A DNA stretch of 47,608 bases from an uncultured delta proteobacterium (lineage in GTDB: Bacteria > Desulfobacterota > Desulfovibrionia > Desulfovibrionales > Desulfovibrionaceae). Positions 7,695-16,040 of this stretch are shown here, in pieces (the first letter of the stretch is position 1; every line of letters starts with the position of its first letter). The position numbers and the translations under genes are program-made. The stretch is taken from assembly GCA_903843965.1 (NCBI GenBank), contig CAIMRY010000012.1:1-47608 (forward strand). The letters run 5' to 3'. The notes beneath the pieces were generated by a model. The model was not told where the DNA came from and ran no database searches. It saw only the letters and a program-made list of their open reading frames with translations.

Positions 7695-8963
7695 CTACAT
7701 GGCGGAGCCGGAAGCGGCCTTCTGCATCTTGACTTCGACCTTCTCGGTCAGGCCGGCGTAGTACTTGCGCAGGATGACCAGGCACTCCTCGCGACCGAAG
7801 TGATCGGGCACGTCGCCACCTTCGCTGAGCATCTTGCGCAGCTTGGTGCCGGAGAGGATGACGCGGTCTTCCTTGCCGTGCGGGCAGGTCTTCAGGGAGG
7901 CCATGCCGTCGCACTTCACGCAGTAGAAGGTCCAGTCGATCTTGAGGGGCTTGGTCAGCAGGTCCTTCGCGGCGTTGCCGGTGACCGGGATCTTCTCGAA
8001 GATCTCCTGGGCCTCGAACATGCCGTAGAAGTCGCCAACGCCAGCGTGGTCACGGCCGACGATGAGCTTGTTCATGCCGTAGTTCTGGCGGAACAGGGCG
8101 TGCAGCAGGGCCTCGCGGGGACCGGCGTAGCGCATGTCCAGGGGGTAGCCGGCCTGGATCACGTTCTTCTTCACGAAGTAGTGTTCGACCAGGGTGTTGA
8201 TGGCGTCGACGCGGACTTCGGCCGGGATGTCGCCGGGCTTCAGCGCACCCACCAGGGAGTGGATGACCACGCCGTCGCAGATCTCGACGGCGATCTTGCA
8301 CAGGTACTCGTGGGAGCGGTGCATGGGGTTGCGCAGCTGCAGAGCGGCGACGTCAGCCCAACCGCGCTCGTCCATCTCGGCGCGCAGCTGAGCGGGGCTC
8401 TTGTACACGCCGGGGAACTTCTCGGGGAAGCCGCCCTCGGACAGGACCTTGACCGGACCGGCCAGGCAGAACTTCTTGCGGGCCAGGACCATCTGCACAC
8501 CGGGGTGATCCTTGATGGCGGTGCCCATGAAGTCGGTCTGGGAGTCGGCGCCTTCGCCCTTGTAGTTCTTCTCGCACTCAAAGGTCTTCTCGGCGTCGGA
8601 GAGCTGGAACACTTCGGTGACCTTCATGGTGGCCATGACGGTGCCGTTGCGCTCCAGGGTGATCTCTTCGCCGGCCTTAACAGAGGCATCGTCGGTGGCC
8701 AGAATAACGGGGATGGGCCAGAAGGTGCCGTCGGTCATGGTGTACTTGTCGCAGACGCTCTTCCAGTCGGCCTTGCCCATGAAGCCGGTCAGCGGGCTGA
8801 AGCCGCCGATGCCCATCATGATCAGGTCGCCCTTCTCCTGGGAGGAGATTTCGATCTTCTTCAGGCCCGCAGCCTTCTTGATCTCAGCGGCCAGGGCGGC
8901 GCCTTCGAGCAAGCAGCAGACGAGGCCTTTGCCACCATGCGGGGGAACGAGTTTCGATGCCAT
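7695..8963 (-). CDS. sat: Sulfate adenylyltransferase (ATP sulfurylase)
   Basis: Converts sulfate and ATP to APS and pyrophosphate, the first step of dissimilatory sulfate reduction in the cytoplasm. The 422 residues fit the homomeric Sat family. [11 protein letters not shown] (about residues 209-219) is the QxRNPxHxxHE active-site motif and GRDHAG is the second nucleotide-binding motif. YCVKCDG followed by CPHG (about residues 345-362) is the zinc-binding site typical of bacterial and archaeal dissimilatory enzymes. AAGGAG precedes the ATG. It is transcribed away from aprBA across a 666-bp regulatory region and ends at a strong hairpin. Confidence 0.97.
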   Translation of the reverse strand: MASKLVPPHGGKGLVCCLLEGAALAAEIKKAAGLKKIEISSQEKGDLIMMGIGGFSPLTGFMGKADWKSVCDKYTMTDGTFWPIPVILATDDASVKAGEEITLERNGTVMATMKVTEVFQLSDAEKTFECEKNYKGEGADSQTDFMGTAIKDHPGVQMVLARKKFCLAGPVKVLSEGGFPEKFPGVYKSPAQLRAEMDERGWADVAALQLRNPMHRSHEYLCKIAVEICDGVVIHSLVGALKPGDIPAEVRVDAINTLVEHYFVKKNVIQAGYPLDMRYAGPREALLHALFRQNYGMNKLIVGRDHAGVGDFYGMFEAQEIFEKIPVTGNAAKDLLTKPLKIDWTFYCVKCDGMASLKTCPHGKEDRVILSGTKLRKMLSEGGDVPDHFGREECLVILRKYYAGLTEKVEVKMQKAASGSAM

Positions 8964-9154
8964 CTACGTTTCTCCTTGAAAAAAATCGGGTTGATGTGTG
9001 CCACTACCTCTGCCAAAGCCGTGGCCCCGAGGGGGTCACGCCTGAGCTGGCGACGCCCTGGGGCTCTGGGGGTCGTCGTCCTGACTGGCGCGAGGGCGCC
9101 AGCTGTCGGGTCTTGTGCGAAAAATCGCCACCCGTGGACAAAATGAACGGCGCA

Positions 9155-9184
9155 ACTATGAACAGATTGTGAAAGTTGTGTCAA
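9155..9184 (-). promoter_or_regulatory. Candidate sat promoter
   Basis: Read on the minus strand, TTGACA (9179-9184) and CATAGT (9155-9160) are 18 bases apart. This predicts a sat leader of about 185 bases, which contains a small hairpin CTGGCG / CGCCAG (9085-9102). The -35 box overlaps a Rex/HcpR-like palindrome. Confidence 0.55.
9167..9184. promoter_or_regulatory. Rex/HcpR-like operator over sat promoter
   Basis: TTGTGA-N6-TGTCAA matches 10 of 12 positions of the TTGTGA-N6-TCACAA palindrome used by Rex, and also the general CRP/FNR-type pattern of HcpR. It covers the -35 box and spacer of the sat promoter, a position expected for repression. Confidence 0.5.
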
Positions 9185-9282
9185 GCCCTATTTCCCGGCA
9201 GCACGCATAGGCATGCTCCAATGTCCGCAATCGACCGCAGCGCAGGGCTTTGCGGGCAGCCACACCAAACACGGAAAAAGGC

Positions 9283-9312
9283 TTGCAAGAATTTGCCGTC
9301 TTGGTGTATAGG
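9283..9312 (+). promoter_or_regulatory. Weak candidate upstream promoter for aprBA
   Basis: TTGCAA (9283-9288) and TATAGG (9307-9312) are 18 bases apart and read toward aprB. If used it would give a leader of about 310 bases, with the palindrome at 9341-9358 just downstream of its start. Confidence 0.3.
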
Positions 9313-9340
9313 AGGACACGCTACGTCAAAATACTACGGC

Positions 9341-9358
9341 TTGTGAGCAAAATCACGA
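9341..9358. promoter_or_regulatory. Rex/HcpR-like palindrome upstream of aprBA
   Basis: TTGTGA-N6-TCACGA matches 11 of 12 positions of the TTGTGA-N6-TCACAA consensus. It lies 289 bases before aprB in the sat-apr intergenic region. It fits Rex best but cannot be told from a CRP/FNR-family HcpR site by eye. Confidence 0.55.
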
Positions 9359-9506
9359 GGAAGCCAAGGGTCATGACCCCCTCGACAGCACGGCCACTCC
9401 GGCAGGCTAGGCAGGTTGAAGGGGCATGGGTTCTTATCAAAACCAGGGGATTCCGGGTGGAGTGGGCGGCAGGGCGTGGAGCCTTGTTCAAAAATTCACT
9501 TTCGCC

Positions 9507-9535
9507 TTGACACCCCTGAGAAGGCTTGATAACCC
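9507..9535 (+). promoter_or_regulatory. Candidate aprBA promoter
   Basis: A perfect TTGACA (9507-9512) is followed after 17 bases by TAACCC (9530-9535), preceded by TGA to give an extended -10. The predicted leader is about 85 bases before aprB. Confidence 0.5.
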
Positions 9536-9629
9536 TGGTTTTTCACAAGTCCGTGCCGCGTAAGAGCACGTAGTTGGCTGTGGTTCGTGTCGGTAACTGC
9601 TTTAATTTAAACCTGTTAGGAGGAGTGTT

Positions 9630-10121
9630 ATGCCGACCTTTGTTAATCCGGAAAAATGCGACGGCTGCAAGGGTGGCGAGAAGACCGCTTGCATGTACAT
9701 TTGCCCGAACGACCTCATGATTCTGGATCCGGACGCCATGAAGGCGTACAACCAGGAGCCTGACGCCTGCTGGGAATGTTACTCTTGCGTGAAAATCTGC
9801 CCCCAGGGCGCCATTGAAGCCCGCCCCTATGCCGACTTCGCCCCCATGGGTGGAACCTCCATCCCCATGCGCTCGGCTGAAGACATCATGTGGACCGTGA
9901 AGTTCCGCAACGGCTCCGTTAAGCGCTTCAAGTTCCCCATCCGCACCACCCCTGAAGGTTCCATCAACTGCTTCGGCGGCAAGCCCGAGGGCGCCAACCT
10001 GGACGACGAGCTCCTCTTCACCGAGACCAAGCTGTCCACGCCCGAGAACCCGATCAGCAAGAAGTTCGAGATCACCGAGGCTGACAAGTCTCAGTGCTGG
10101 CTCGACGCCGTTTGCGACTAG
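9630..10121 (+). CDS. aprB: Adenylylsulfate reductase, beta subunit
   Basis: Iron-sulfur subunit that carries electrons to the FAD of AprA for APS reduction to sulfite and AMP. The 163 residues contain two [4Fe-4S] sites: CDGCKGGEKTACMYICP near residues 10-26 and CWECYSCVKICP near residues 47-58. The insertion between the first cysteines is typical of AprB and tunes the high-potential cluster. The C-terminal part after about residue 80 wraps around AprA in known structures. AGGAGGAG precedes the start. aprA follows after 79 bases. Confidence 0.96.
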   Translation: MPTFVNPEKCDGCKGGEKTACMYICPNDLMILDPDAMKAYNQEPDACWECYSCVKICPQGAIEARPYADFAPMGGTSIPMRSAEDIMWTVKFRNGSVKRFKFPIRTTPEGSINCFGGKPEGANLDDELLFTETKLSTPENPISKKFEITEADKSQCWLDAVCD

Positions 10122-10200
10122 CATCGGCCTGAGTCGACAGCTCAAACTGTGTTGAAGAGGTTTTTCAAAATCAACTTTATGAGAGCATACGGAGGTAGCT

Positions 10201-12198
10201 ATGCCTCAGATTCCGTCTAAAGAAATCGTCAAAGGTGTCCCCCTGGCCGAGCCGACGATCGTCGAGATGCATGCTGACATCCTGATGGTCGGCGGCGGCA
10301 TGGGCAACTGCGGCGCCGCCTACGAGGCCTGCCGCTGGGCTGACAAGATCGGCGGCATTTCCATCATGCTGCTGGACAAGGCCGCCCTCGAGCGCTCCGG
10401 CGCCGTGGCCCAGGGCCTTTCCGCCATCAACACCTACATCGGCGACCAGAAGGCCGACGACTACGTGCGCATGGTCCGCACCGACCTCATGGGTCTGGTC
10501 CGCGAAGACCTGATCTACGACGTGGGCCGCCACGTTGACGACTCCGTCCACCTGTTCGAAGAATGGGGCCTGCCCGTCTGGATCAAGAAAGACGGCAAGA
10601 ACCTCGACGGCGCCCAGGCCAAGAACGCTGGCCTGTCCCTGCGCAACGGCGACGCCCCCGTGCGTTCCGGCCGCTGGCAGATCATGATCAACGGTGAGTC
10701 CTACAAGGTCATCGTCGCGGAAGCCGCCAAGAAGGCCCTGGGCGACGACCGTTACCTCGAGCGCATCTTCATCGTGAAGCTGCTCCTGGATGCCAACACC
10801 CCGAACCGCATCGCCGGCGCCGTGGGCTTCAGCACCCGTGAGAACAAAGTCTACGTCTTCACCTGCAACGCCTGTCTCGTGGCGTGCGGCGGCGCGGTCA
10901 ACGTGTTCCGTCCCCGCTCCATGGGTGAAGGCATGGGTCGCGCCTGGTACCCCGTGTGGAACGCTGGCTCCACCTACACCATGTGCGCCCAGGTTGGCGC
11001 TGAAATGACCATGATGGAAAACCGCTTCGTGCCCGCCCGCTTCAAGGACGGTTACGGCCCGGTCGGCGCCTGGTTCCTGCTGTTCAAGGCCAAGGCCACG
11101 AACTACAAGGGCGAGGACTACTGCGCCACCAACCGCGCCATGCTGAAGCCCTACGAGGATCGCGGCTACGCCAAGGGTCACATCATCCCGACCTGCCTGC
11201 GCAACCACATGATGCTCCGTGAAATGCGTGAAGGCCGCGGCCCCATCTTCATGGACACCAAGAGCGCCCTTTTGGCCACCATCAACGGCGACCTGAAGAG
11301 CCCCGAGTGGAAGCACCTGGAGTCTGAGGCCTGGGAAGACTTCCTCGACATGTGCGTCGGCATGGCCAACCTGTGGGCCTGCACCAACTGCGCTCCTGAA
11401 GAGAAGGGCTCCGAGATCATGCCCACCGAGCCGTACCTGCTTGGTTCGCACTCCGGTTGCTGCGGCATCTGGGTTTCCGGTCCGGACGAGGCCTGGGTTC
11501 CCGAAGAGTACAAGGTCCGCGCCGCCAACGGCAAGGTCTACAACCGCATGACCACCGTCGAAGGCCTCTGGACCTGCGCTGACGGCGTTGGCGCCTCCGG
11601 CCACAAGTTCTCCTCCGGCTCCCACGCTGAAGGCCGCATCTGCGGCAAGCAGATGGTGCGCTTTGTGGTGGACCACAAGGACTTCAAGCCCGCCCTCCAG
11701 GTGAAGGCTGCTGACCTGGCCAAGGAGATCTACCAGCCCTGGTACACCTACGAGCAGTTCAAGGGTGCCTCCACCGCTCCTGAGATCAACCCCAATTACA
11801 TCAGCCCCAAGAACTTCATGATGCGCTTGATCAAGTGCTCGGACGAGTACGGCGGAGGTGTCGCCACCCTGTACATGACCTCCGGCGCCCTGCTCAAGAC
11901 CGCCTTCTGGCTCATGGGCATGCTTGAGGAAGACTCCAAGAAGCTGGCCGCCCGCGACCTGCACGAACTGATGCGCGCCTGGGAGCAGTTCCACCGTTTG
12001 TGGACCGTTCGCCTGCACCTGCAGCACATCGACTTCCGTGAAGAGACCCGTTACCCCGGCTTCTACTACCGTGGCGACGCCATGGGCCTGGACGATGCGA
12101 AGTGGAAGTGCTTCGTGAACTCCAAGTACGACCCGACCAAGAAAGAGATCAAGATCTTCAAGAAGCCTTACATCCAGATCATTCCCACCGAAGCATAA
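10201..12198 (+). CDS. aprA: Adenylylsulfate reductase, alpha subunit
   Basis: FAD-containing catalytic subunit that reduces APS to sulfite and AMP. The 665 residues match the family. The N-terminal dinucleotide fold shows ADILMVGGGMGNCGAA, and the FAD region has RSGAVAQGLSAIN. NRFVPARF (about residues 274-281) carries the Arg near the substrate and LLGSHSGCCG (about residues 414-423) the active-site His. The tail KKPYIQIIPTEA is typical. The start has GGAGGTAGCT just upstream. It is co-transcribed with aprB and followed by three strong stem-loops before qmoA. Electrons are believed to arrive from QmoABC. Confidence 0.97.
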   Translation: MPQIPSKEIVKGVPLAEPTIVEMHADILMVGGGMGNCGAAYEACRWADKIGGISIMLLDKAALERSGAVAQGLSAINTYIGDQKADDYVRMVRTDLMGLVREDLIYDVGRHVDDSVHLFEEWGLPVWIKKDGKNLDGAQAKNAGLSLRNGDAPVRSGRWQIMINGESYKVIVAEAAKKALGDDRYLERIFIVKLLLDANTPNRIAGAVGFSTRENKVYVFTCNACLVACGGAVNVFRPRSMGEGMGRAWYPVWNAGSTYTMCAQVGAEMTMMENRFVPARFKDGYGPVGAWFLLFKAKATNYKGEDYCATNRAMLKPYEDRGYAKGHIIPTCLRNHMMLREMREGRGPIFMDTKSALLATINGDLKSPEWKHLESEAWEDFLDMCVGMANLWACTNCAPEEKGSEIMPTEPYLLGSHSGCCGIWVSGPDEAWVPEEYKVRAANGKVYNRMTTVEGLWTCADGVGASGHKFSSGSHAEGRICGKQMVRFVVDHKDFKPALQVKAADLAKEIYQPWYTYEQFKGASTAPEINPNYISPKNFMMRLIKCSDEYGGGVATLYMTSGALLKTAFWLMGMLEEDSKKLAARDLHELMRAWEQFHRLWTVRLHLQHIDFREETRYPGFYYRGDAMGLDDAKWKCFVNSKYDPTKKEIKIFKKPYIQIIPTEA

Positions 12199-12221
12199 GC
12201 TGAGGGAAGCTCGTTGACAAA

Positions 12222-12254
12222 GGGCGGCCGTGAGCCACTGGCTTGCGGCCGCCC
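12222..12254. other. Stem-loop 1 of apr-qmo intergenic
   Basis: GGGCGGCCG (12222-12230) pairs perfectly with CGGCCGCCC (12246-12254) over a 15-base loop. No T-tract follows, so it is not a classic terminator. It could be an RNA stability or processing element. Confidence 0.7.
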
Positions 12255-12279
12255 TACTTCCCAGACGGGGAAGTGGTCT

Positions 12280-12317
12280 GAACCCGGACTGGAACAGCCT
12301 CGTTGCAGTCCGGGTTC
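12280..12317. other. Stem-loop 2 of apr-qmo intergenic
   Basis: A perfect 12-bp stem, GAACCCGGACTG (12280-12291) with CAGTCCGGGTTC (12306-12317), and a 14-base loop. No T-tract follows. Confidence 0.75.
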
Positions 12318-12356
12318 GGGCCATTTCAACTGCTGGGGCCATTTCCGCCCGTTCGG

Positions 12357-12407
12357 GGGCATGACTTCGGGGAGGGCCAAGCCGGGGCCATCCCCGAAGT
12401 CATGCCC
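12357..12407. other. Stem-loop 3 of apr-qmo intergenic
   Basis: A perfect 17-bp stem (12357-12373 with 12391-12407; GGGCATGACTTCGGGGA and its complement) and a 17-base loop. It lies 95 bases before the qmoA start. No T-tract follows. It is the strongest of the three and could be a 3' or 5' stabiliser at an apr/qmo cleavage site, or a palindromic repeat element. Confidence 0.8.
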
Positions 12408-12502
12408 AGGCGGGCGCGGGAAAATCCCACGCCGTGGCGCATGCCGTTCGGCCCAGGCAACCGAGAGGACTGCCTGGCACACTTACAGAGGGAGGACAGC
12501 GA

Positions 12503-13747
12503 ATGTCGAACAACAGTATTCTCGTCGTAGGCGGGGGATTCGCCGGGATCACCGCCGCCCTTGAGGCCGCCGAAGTCGGCCACGAGGTCTATCTCGTCGA
12601 GACCAATCCGTATCTCGGCGGACGGGTGGCGCAGCTCAACCAATATTTCCCGAAGCTCTGCCCGCCGTCCTGCGGCCTGGAGATCCAGTTCCAGCGCATC
12701 AAAAACCTCAAGGTGAAAACGTTCACCATGTGCGAGGTTGAAAGCGTAACTGGCACTCCGGGCGCGTTTGATGTGAAGATCAAACAGCGCCCTCGTTTTG
12801 TGAACCCCAACTGCACCATGTGCGGCGAGTGCGAAAAGGCCGCCACCACCAGCGTGAAAAGCGAGTTCGACTTCGGGCTCGTGGACCGCAAGGTCGCCTA
12901 CTCCACCCACCTGTTCGCCTTCCCGCAGCGCTACGTCATCGACGCCGACGCCTGCGCCCCCGGCGAGATGGACGCCATCAAGGCCGCCTGCCCGTACAAC
13001 GCCGTCGACCCGGACGACGCCGGGAACACCTTCGACCTGCAGGTCGGCTCCATCATCTGGGCCACGGGCTGGAAGCCGTACGACATGGCCAAGCTGACCA
13101 ACCTCGGCGCGGGCAAGCTCAAGAACGTGGTCTCAAACATGCAGTTCGAGCGCCTGGCCGCGCCCAACGGCCCCACGGGCGGCCAGATCCTGCGCCCCAG
13201 CGACGGCCGTGCCCCCAAGCGCATCGCCTTTGTGCAGTGCGCAGGCAGCCGCGACGAGAACCACCTGAACTACTGTTCGTACATCTGCTGCATGGCGTCG
13301 CTCAAGCACGTCACCTACATCCGCGAGAAGCTGCCCGAGGCCCAGGTCGTGGTCTACTACATCGACCTGCGCACGCCCGGCCGCTACGACAACTTCATGC
13401 AGAAGGTCGCGGCGGACGACAAGCTCTCCCTGGTCAAGGGCAAGGTCGCCAAGATCGTCGAGTGCGAGTGCAAGAGCCCGATCCTCACCGTCGAGGACGC
13501 CGTCACCGGCATCAAGGGCGAGGAGCGCTTCGACCTGGTGGTTCTGGCCACCGGCATGCAGCCCAGCTGCGCGGGCTCCAAGCTGCCCGTGGAGCTTGCT
13601 GTTGATGACGACGGCTTCATCATCGGCGGCGCCGATATGGGCGTTTACGCCGCTGGCTGCGCCAAGCTGCCCCTGGACGTGATGAAGACCGCCCAGACCG
13701 GCACCGGCGCTGCCCTGAAAGCCATTCAAAACGTGGTGGGGAGGTAG
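12503..13747 (+). CDS. qmoA: Quinone-interacting membrane-bound oxidoreductase, subunit A
   Basis: HdrA-like flavoprotein subunit of the Qmo complex, which carries electrons between membrane quinone and AprBA. The 414-residue product begins with the FAD motif LVVGGGFAGITAALEAAEVG and shows the HdrA-like CPPSCGLEI and CTMCGECEKA segments. The second half contains FVQCAGSRDE and YCSYICCMASLKH, which match the conserved QmoA/HdrA cysteine region. The ATG at 12503 has GGAGGACAGC just upstream; the frame continues 23 codons further back without similarity. qmoB starts 3 bases after its stop. Confidence 0.95.
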   Translation: MSNNSILVVGGGFAGITAALEAAEVGHEVYLVETNPYLGGRVAQLNQYFPKLCPPSCGLEIQFQRIKNLKVKTFTMCEVESVTGTPGAFDVKIKQRPRFVNPNCTMCGECEKAATTSVKSEFDFGLVDRKVAYSTHLFAFPQRYVIDADACAPGEMDAIKAACPYNAVDPDDAGNTFDLQVGSIIWATGWKPYDMAKLTNLGAGKLKNVVSNMQFERLAAPNGPTGGQILRPSDGRAPKRIAFVQCAGSRDENHLNYCSYICCMASLKHVTYIREKLPEAQVVVYYIDLRTPGRYDNFMQKVAADDKLSLVKGKVAKIVECECKSPILTVEDAVTGIKGEERFDLVVLATGMQPSCAGSKLPVELAVDDDGFIIGGADMGVYAAGCAKLPLDVMKTAQTGTGAALKAIQNVVGR

Positions 13748-13750
13748 GCA

Positions 13751-16027
13751 ATGGCTGAAAAGCTTGGAGTATACATCTGTTCCGGATGCGACATCGGCAA
13801 GGCCCTGGACATGGCGCCGCTGATGGAAGCCGTCACCAAGGGAAAACTCGCGGGCAGCTGCCCGGTGGTCAAACAGAACGCAGTGCTTTGCAGCCCCGAG
13901 GCCGTGGCCGAGATCGAGGCCGACATCAAGGCCCAGGGCCTGGACGGCGTTGTCGTCTGCGCCTGCTCGCCGCGCGTCAAGTGGGACATCTTCCAGTTCG
14001 GCAAAACCGTCCAGGTGGAGCGCGTGAACCTGCGTGAGCAGTGCGTGTGGAGCTTCCGCGAGGACGCAAAGGTCCCGGGCCTTTTGCCGCTCATGGCCAA
14101 GGACTACATCAAGATGGGCGTGATGAAGCTCTCCAAGAGCCGCATCCCCGCCCCGGAGGTCCCGGAGACCTTCAAGACCATCATGGTGCTGGGCGGCGGC
14201 ATGACCGGCCTGACCGCAGCGCTGGAGGCCGCCAAGCTCGGCCGTGACGTGGTCCTGGTCGAGCGGGCCGCCACCCTGGGCGGCAAGGCCGCCACCATGT
14301 ACAAAACCTTCCCCATGAGCCACCCCTACCTCAAGGCCGAGGACACGGGCATTGACCAGCTCATCGCGGAAGTGACCGGCAATCCCAAAATCAAGGTGCT
14401 GACCAGCGCCGAGCTGCACTCCCTGGAGGGCGCGCCCGGCCTGTACAGCGCCACCATCAACGCCGGCGGCGAGCAGAAGTTCGACATCGGCGCGGTGGTC
14501 CTGGCCACCGGCTGGGTCCCCGGCGACACGACCTTCCTGGCCCCCATGGGCTACGGCAGCATCAAGAACGTGGTCACCGCCGCCGAGTTCGAGGCCATGG
14601 CCAAGACTGGCGCCATAGTCCGCCCGTCCGACGGCAAGGCCCCGGCCTCCGTGGCCTTTTTGACCGACGTGAGCCTGTGCACCAAGGGCGCCAGCCCTGA
14701 TTCGGTCGAGGTCTGCGCCCCGCCCGAGCCGCTGCCGACCCCCGCCCCCGAGGGCGAGCCCGAGGTCGTGGCCTACCCGGACAAGGAAAACGCCAAGCAC
14801 CTGGCCTACAGCTCCGAGCTGACCAGCCTGGTGGCCCTCAAGCAGGCTGGCTACGTGCGCGAGAAGCTGGGCGACGCCCTGGCCTTCGTGCTCTATGACC
14901 ACATGATGGTCCCGGGCATCAATGAGCGCTACTACAAGGCCGCCCAGGACGACGCGGGCATCATGCTCTCCAAGGCCACCATCACCAAGGTGACCGAGGA
15001 CGCCGACGGCGGCGTCATCGTGGCCGCCAAGGACACCCTGCTCGGCGCCGATGTCGAGATCAAGGCCGACCTGGTGGTCCTGCCCACGGCCATCGTGCCC
15101 GTCACCGCGCACGAGCCGACCATGAACCTGGTCTACCGCCAGGGCCCCGGCTTCCCGGACCTGGAGCTGTTCGACGGGTTCGTGGACTCCAACTACATCT
15201 GCTTCCCCTACGAGACCCGGCGCACCGGCGTGTACGCGGCCGGCTGCGTGCGTCAGCCCATGACCATGGCCACAGCCAAGGAAGATGCGGCGGGCGCGGT
15301 CTTAAAGGCCGTGCAGTGCATCGGCAGCGCCAACCGCGGCGTGGCCGTGCACCCGAGAAGCGGCGACGTGAGCTTCCCGGTGTTCAACTTCCAGCGCTGC
15401 ACCCAGTGCAAGCGCTGCACCGAGGAATGCCCGTTCGGCGCGCTGGATGACGACGAGAAGGGAACGCCGAAGCCCAACCCGACGCGTTGCCGCCGCTGCG
15501 GCACCTGCATGGGCGCCTGCCCGGAGCGCGTCATCAGCTTCGACAACTATAACGTCGACCAGATCGGCTCCATGATCAAGGAAGTCTACGTGCCCGACGA
15601 CATGGTCGCCGGCGGCCCGCGCGTCATCGTGCTGGTCTGCGAGAACGACGCCTACCCGGCGCTGGACATGGCCGCCTTCCGGGGCAAGGGCTGGAGCCCC
15701 TTCGTGCGCTTCGTGCCGGTGCGCTGCCTGGGCTCGGTCAACGCCATCTGGGTGGCCGACGCGGTCAGCAAGGGCGTGGACGGCGTGATCATGCTGGGCT
15801 GCAAGTACGGCCCGGATTACCAGTGCCACTTTGTCAAGGGCTCGGAGCTGTGCAGCCGCCGCAAGACCAACATCGCGGAGTCCCTTGGCCGCCTGGGCGT
15901 CGAGGCCGAGCGCGTGGAGCAGTACGAAGTCTCCATTGACGAGTACGACAAGGTTCCGGCGATCATCGAACGCTTCATGACCGAAGTCATCACCAAGTTC
16001 GGGCCCAACCCGTTCAAGGGCTACTAG
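13751..16027 (+). CDS. qmoB: Quinone-interacting membrane-bound oxidoreductase, subunit B
   Basis: HdrA-like flavoprotein subunit of Qmo, 758 residues. An N-terminal portion (YICSGCDIGKALD) precedes a central FAD-binding fold (VLGGGMTGLTAALEAAKLG, about residue 140). Two ferredoxin-type clusters lie at about residues 550-595 (CTQCKRCTEECP and CRRCGTCMGACP). The C-terminal portion from about residue 615 is MvhD-like, with conserved cysteines in VRCLGSVN and LGCKYGPDYQCHF. A Pro/Glu-rich linker (about 320-335) splits the FAD domain. It is cytoplasmic and docks with QmoA and QmoC. Start AGGTAGGCA-ATG; qmoC follows after 13 bases. Confidence 0.95.
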   Translation: MAEKLGVYICSGCDIGKALDMAPLMEAVTKGKLAGSCPVVKQNAVLCSPEAVAEIEADIKAQGLDGVVVCACSPRVKWDIFQFGKTVQVERVNLREQCVWSFREDAKVPGLLPLMAKDYIKMGVMKLSKSRIPAPEVPETFKTIMVLGGGMTGLTAALEAAKLGRDVVLVERAATLGGKAATMYKTFPMSHPYLKAEDTGIDQLIAEVTGNPKIKVLTSAELHSLEGAPGLYSATINAGGEQKFDIGAVVLATGWVPGDTTFLAPMGYGSIKNVVTAAEFEAMAKTGAIVRPSDGKAPASVAFLTDVSLCTKGASPDSVEVCAPPEPLPTPAPEGEPEVVAYPDKENAKHLAYSSELTSLVALKQAGYVREKLGDALAFVLYDHMMVPGINERYYKAAQDDAGIMLSKATITKVTEDADGGVIVAAKDTLLGADVEIKADLVVLPTAIVPVTAHEPTMNLVYRQGPGFPDLELFDGFVDSNYICFPYETRRTGVYAAGCVRQPMTMATAKEDAAGAVLKAVQCIGSANRGVAVHPRSGDVSFPVFNFQRCTQCKRCTEECPFGALDDDEKGTPKPNPTRCRRCGTCMGACPERVISFDNYNVDQIGSMIKEVYVPDDMVAGGPRVIVLVCENDAYPALDMAAFRGKGWSPFVRFVPVRCLGSVNAIWVADAVSKGVDGVIMLGCKYGPDYQCHFVKGSELCSRRKTNIAESLGRLGVEAERVEQYEVSIDEYDKVPAIIERFMTEVITKFGPNPFKGY

Positions 16028-16040
16028 GAGGTTTGGAACC

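Noticed and set aside
9250..9510. 86-residue plus-strand open frame between sat and aprB
   Set aside because: Arg-rich composition with no ribosome binding site or recognisable pattern, and it overlaps the candidate operator; more likely regulatory DNA.
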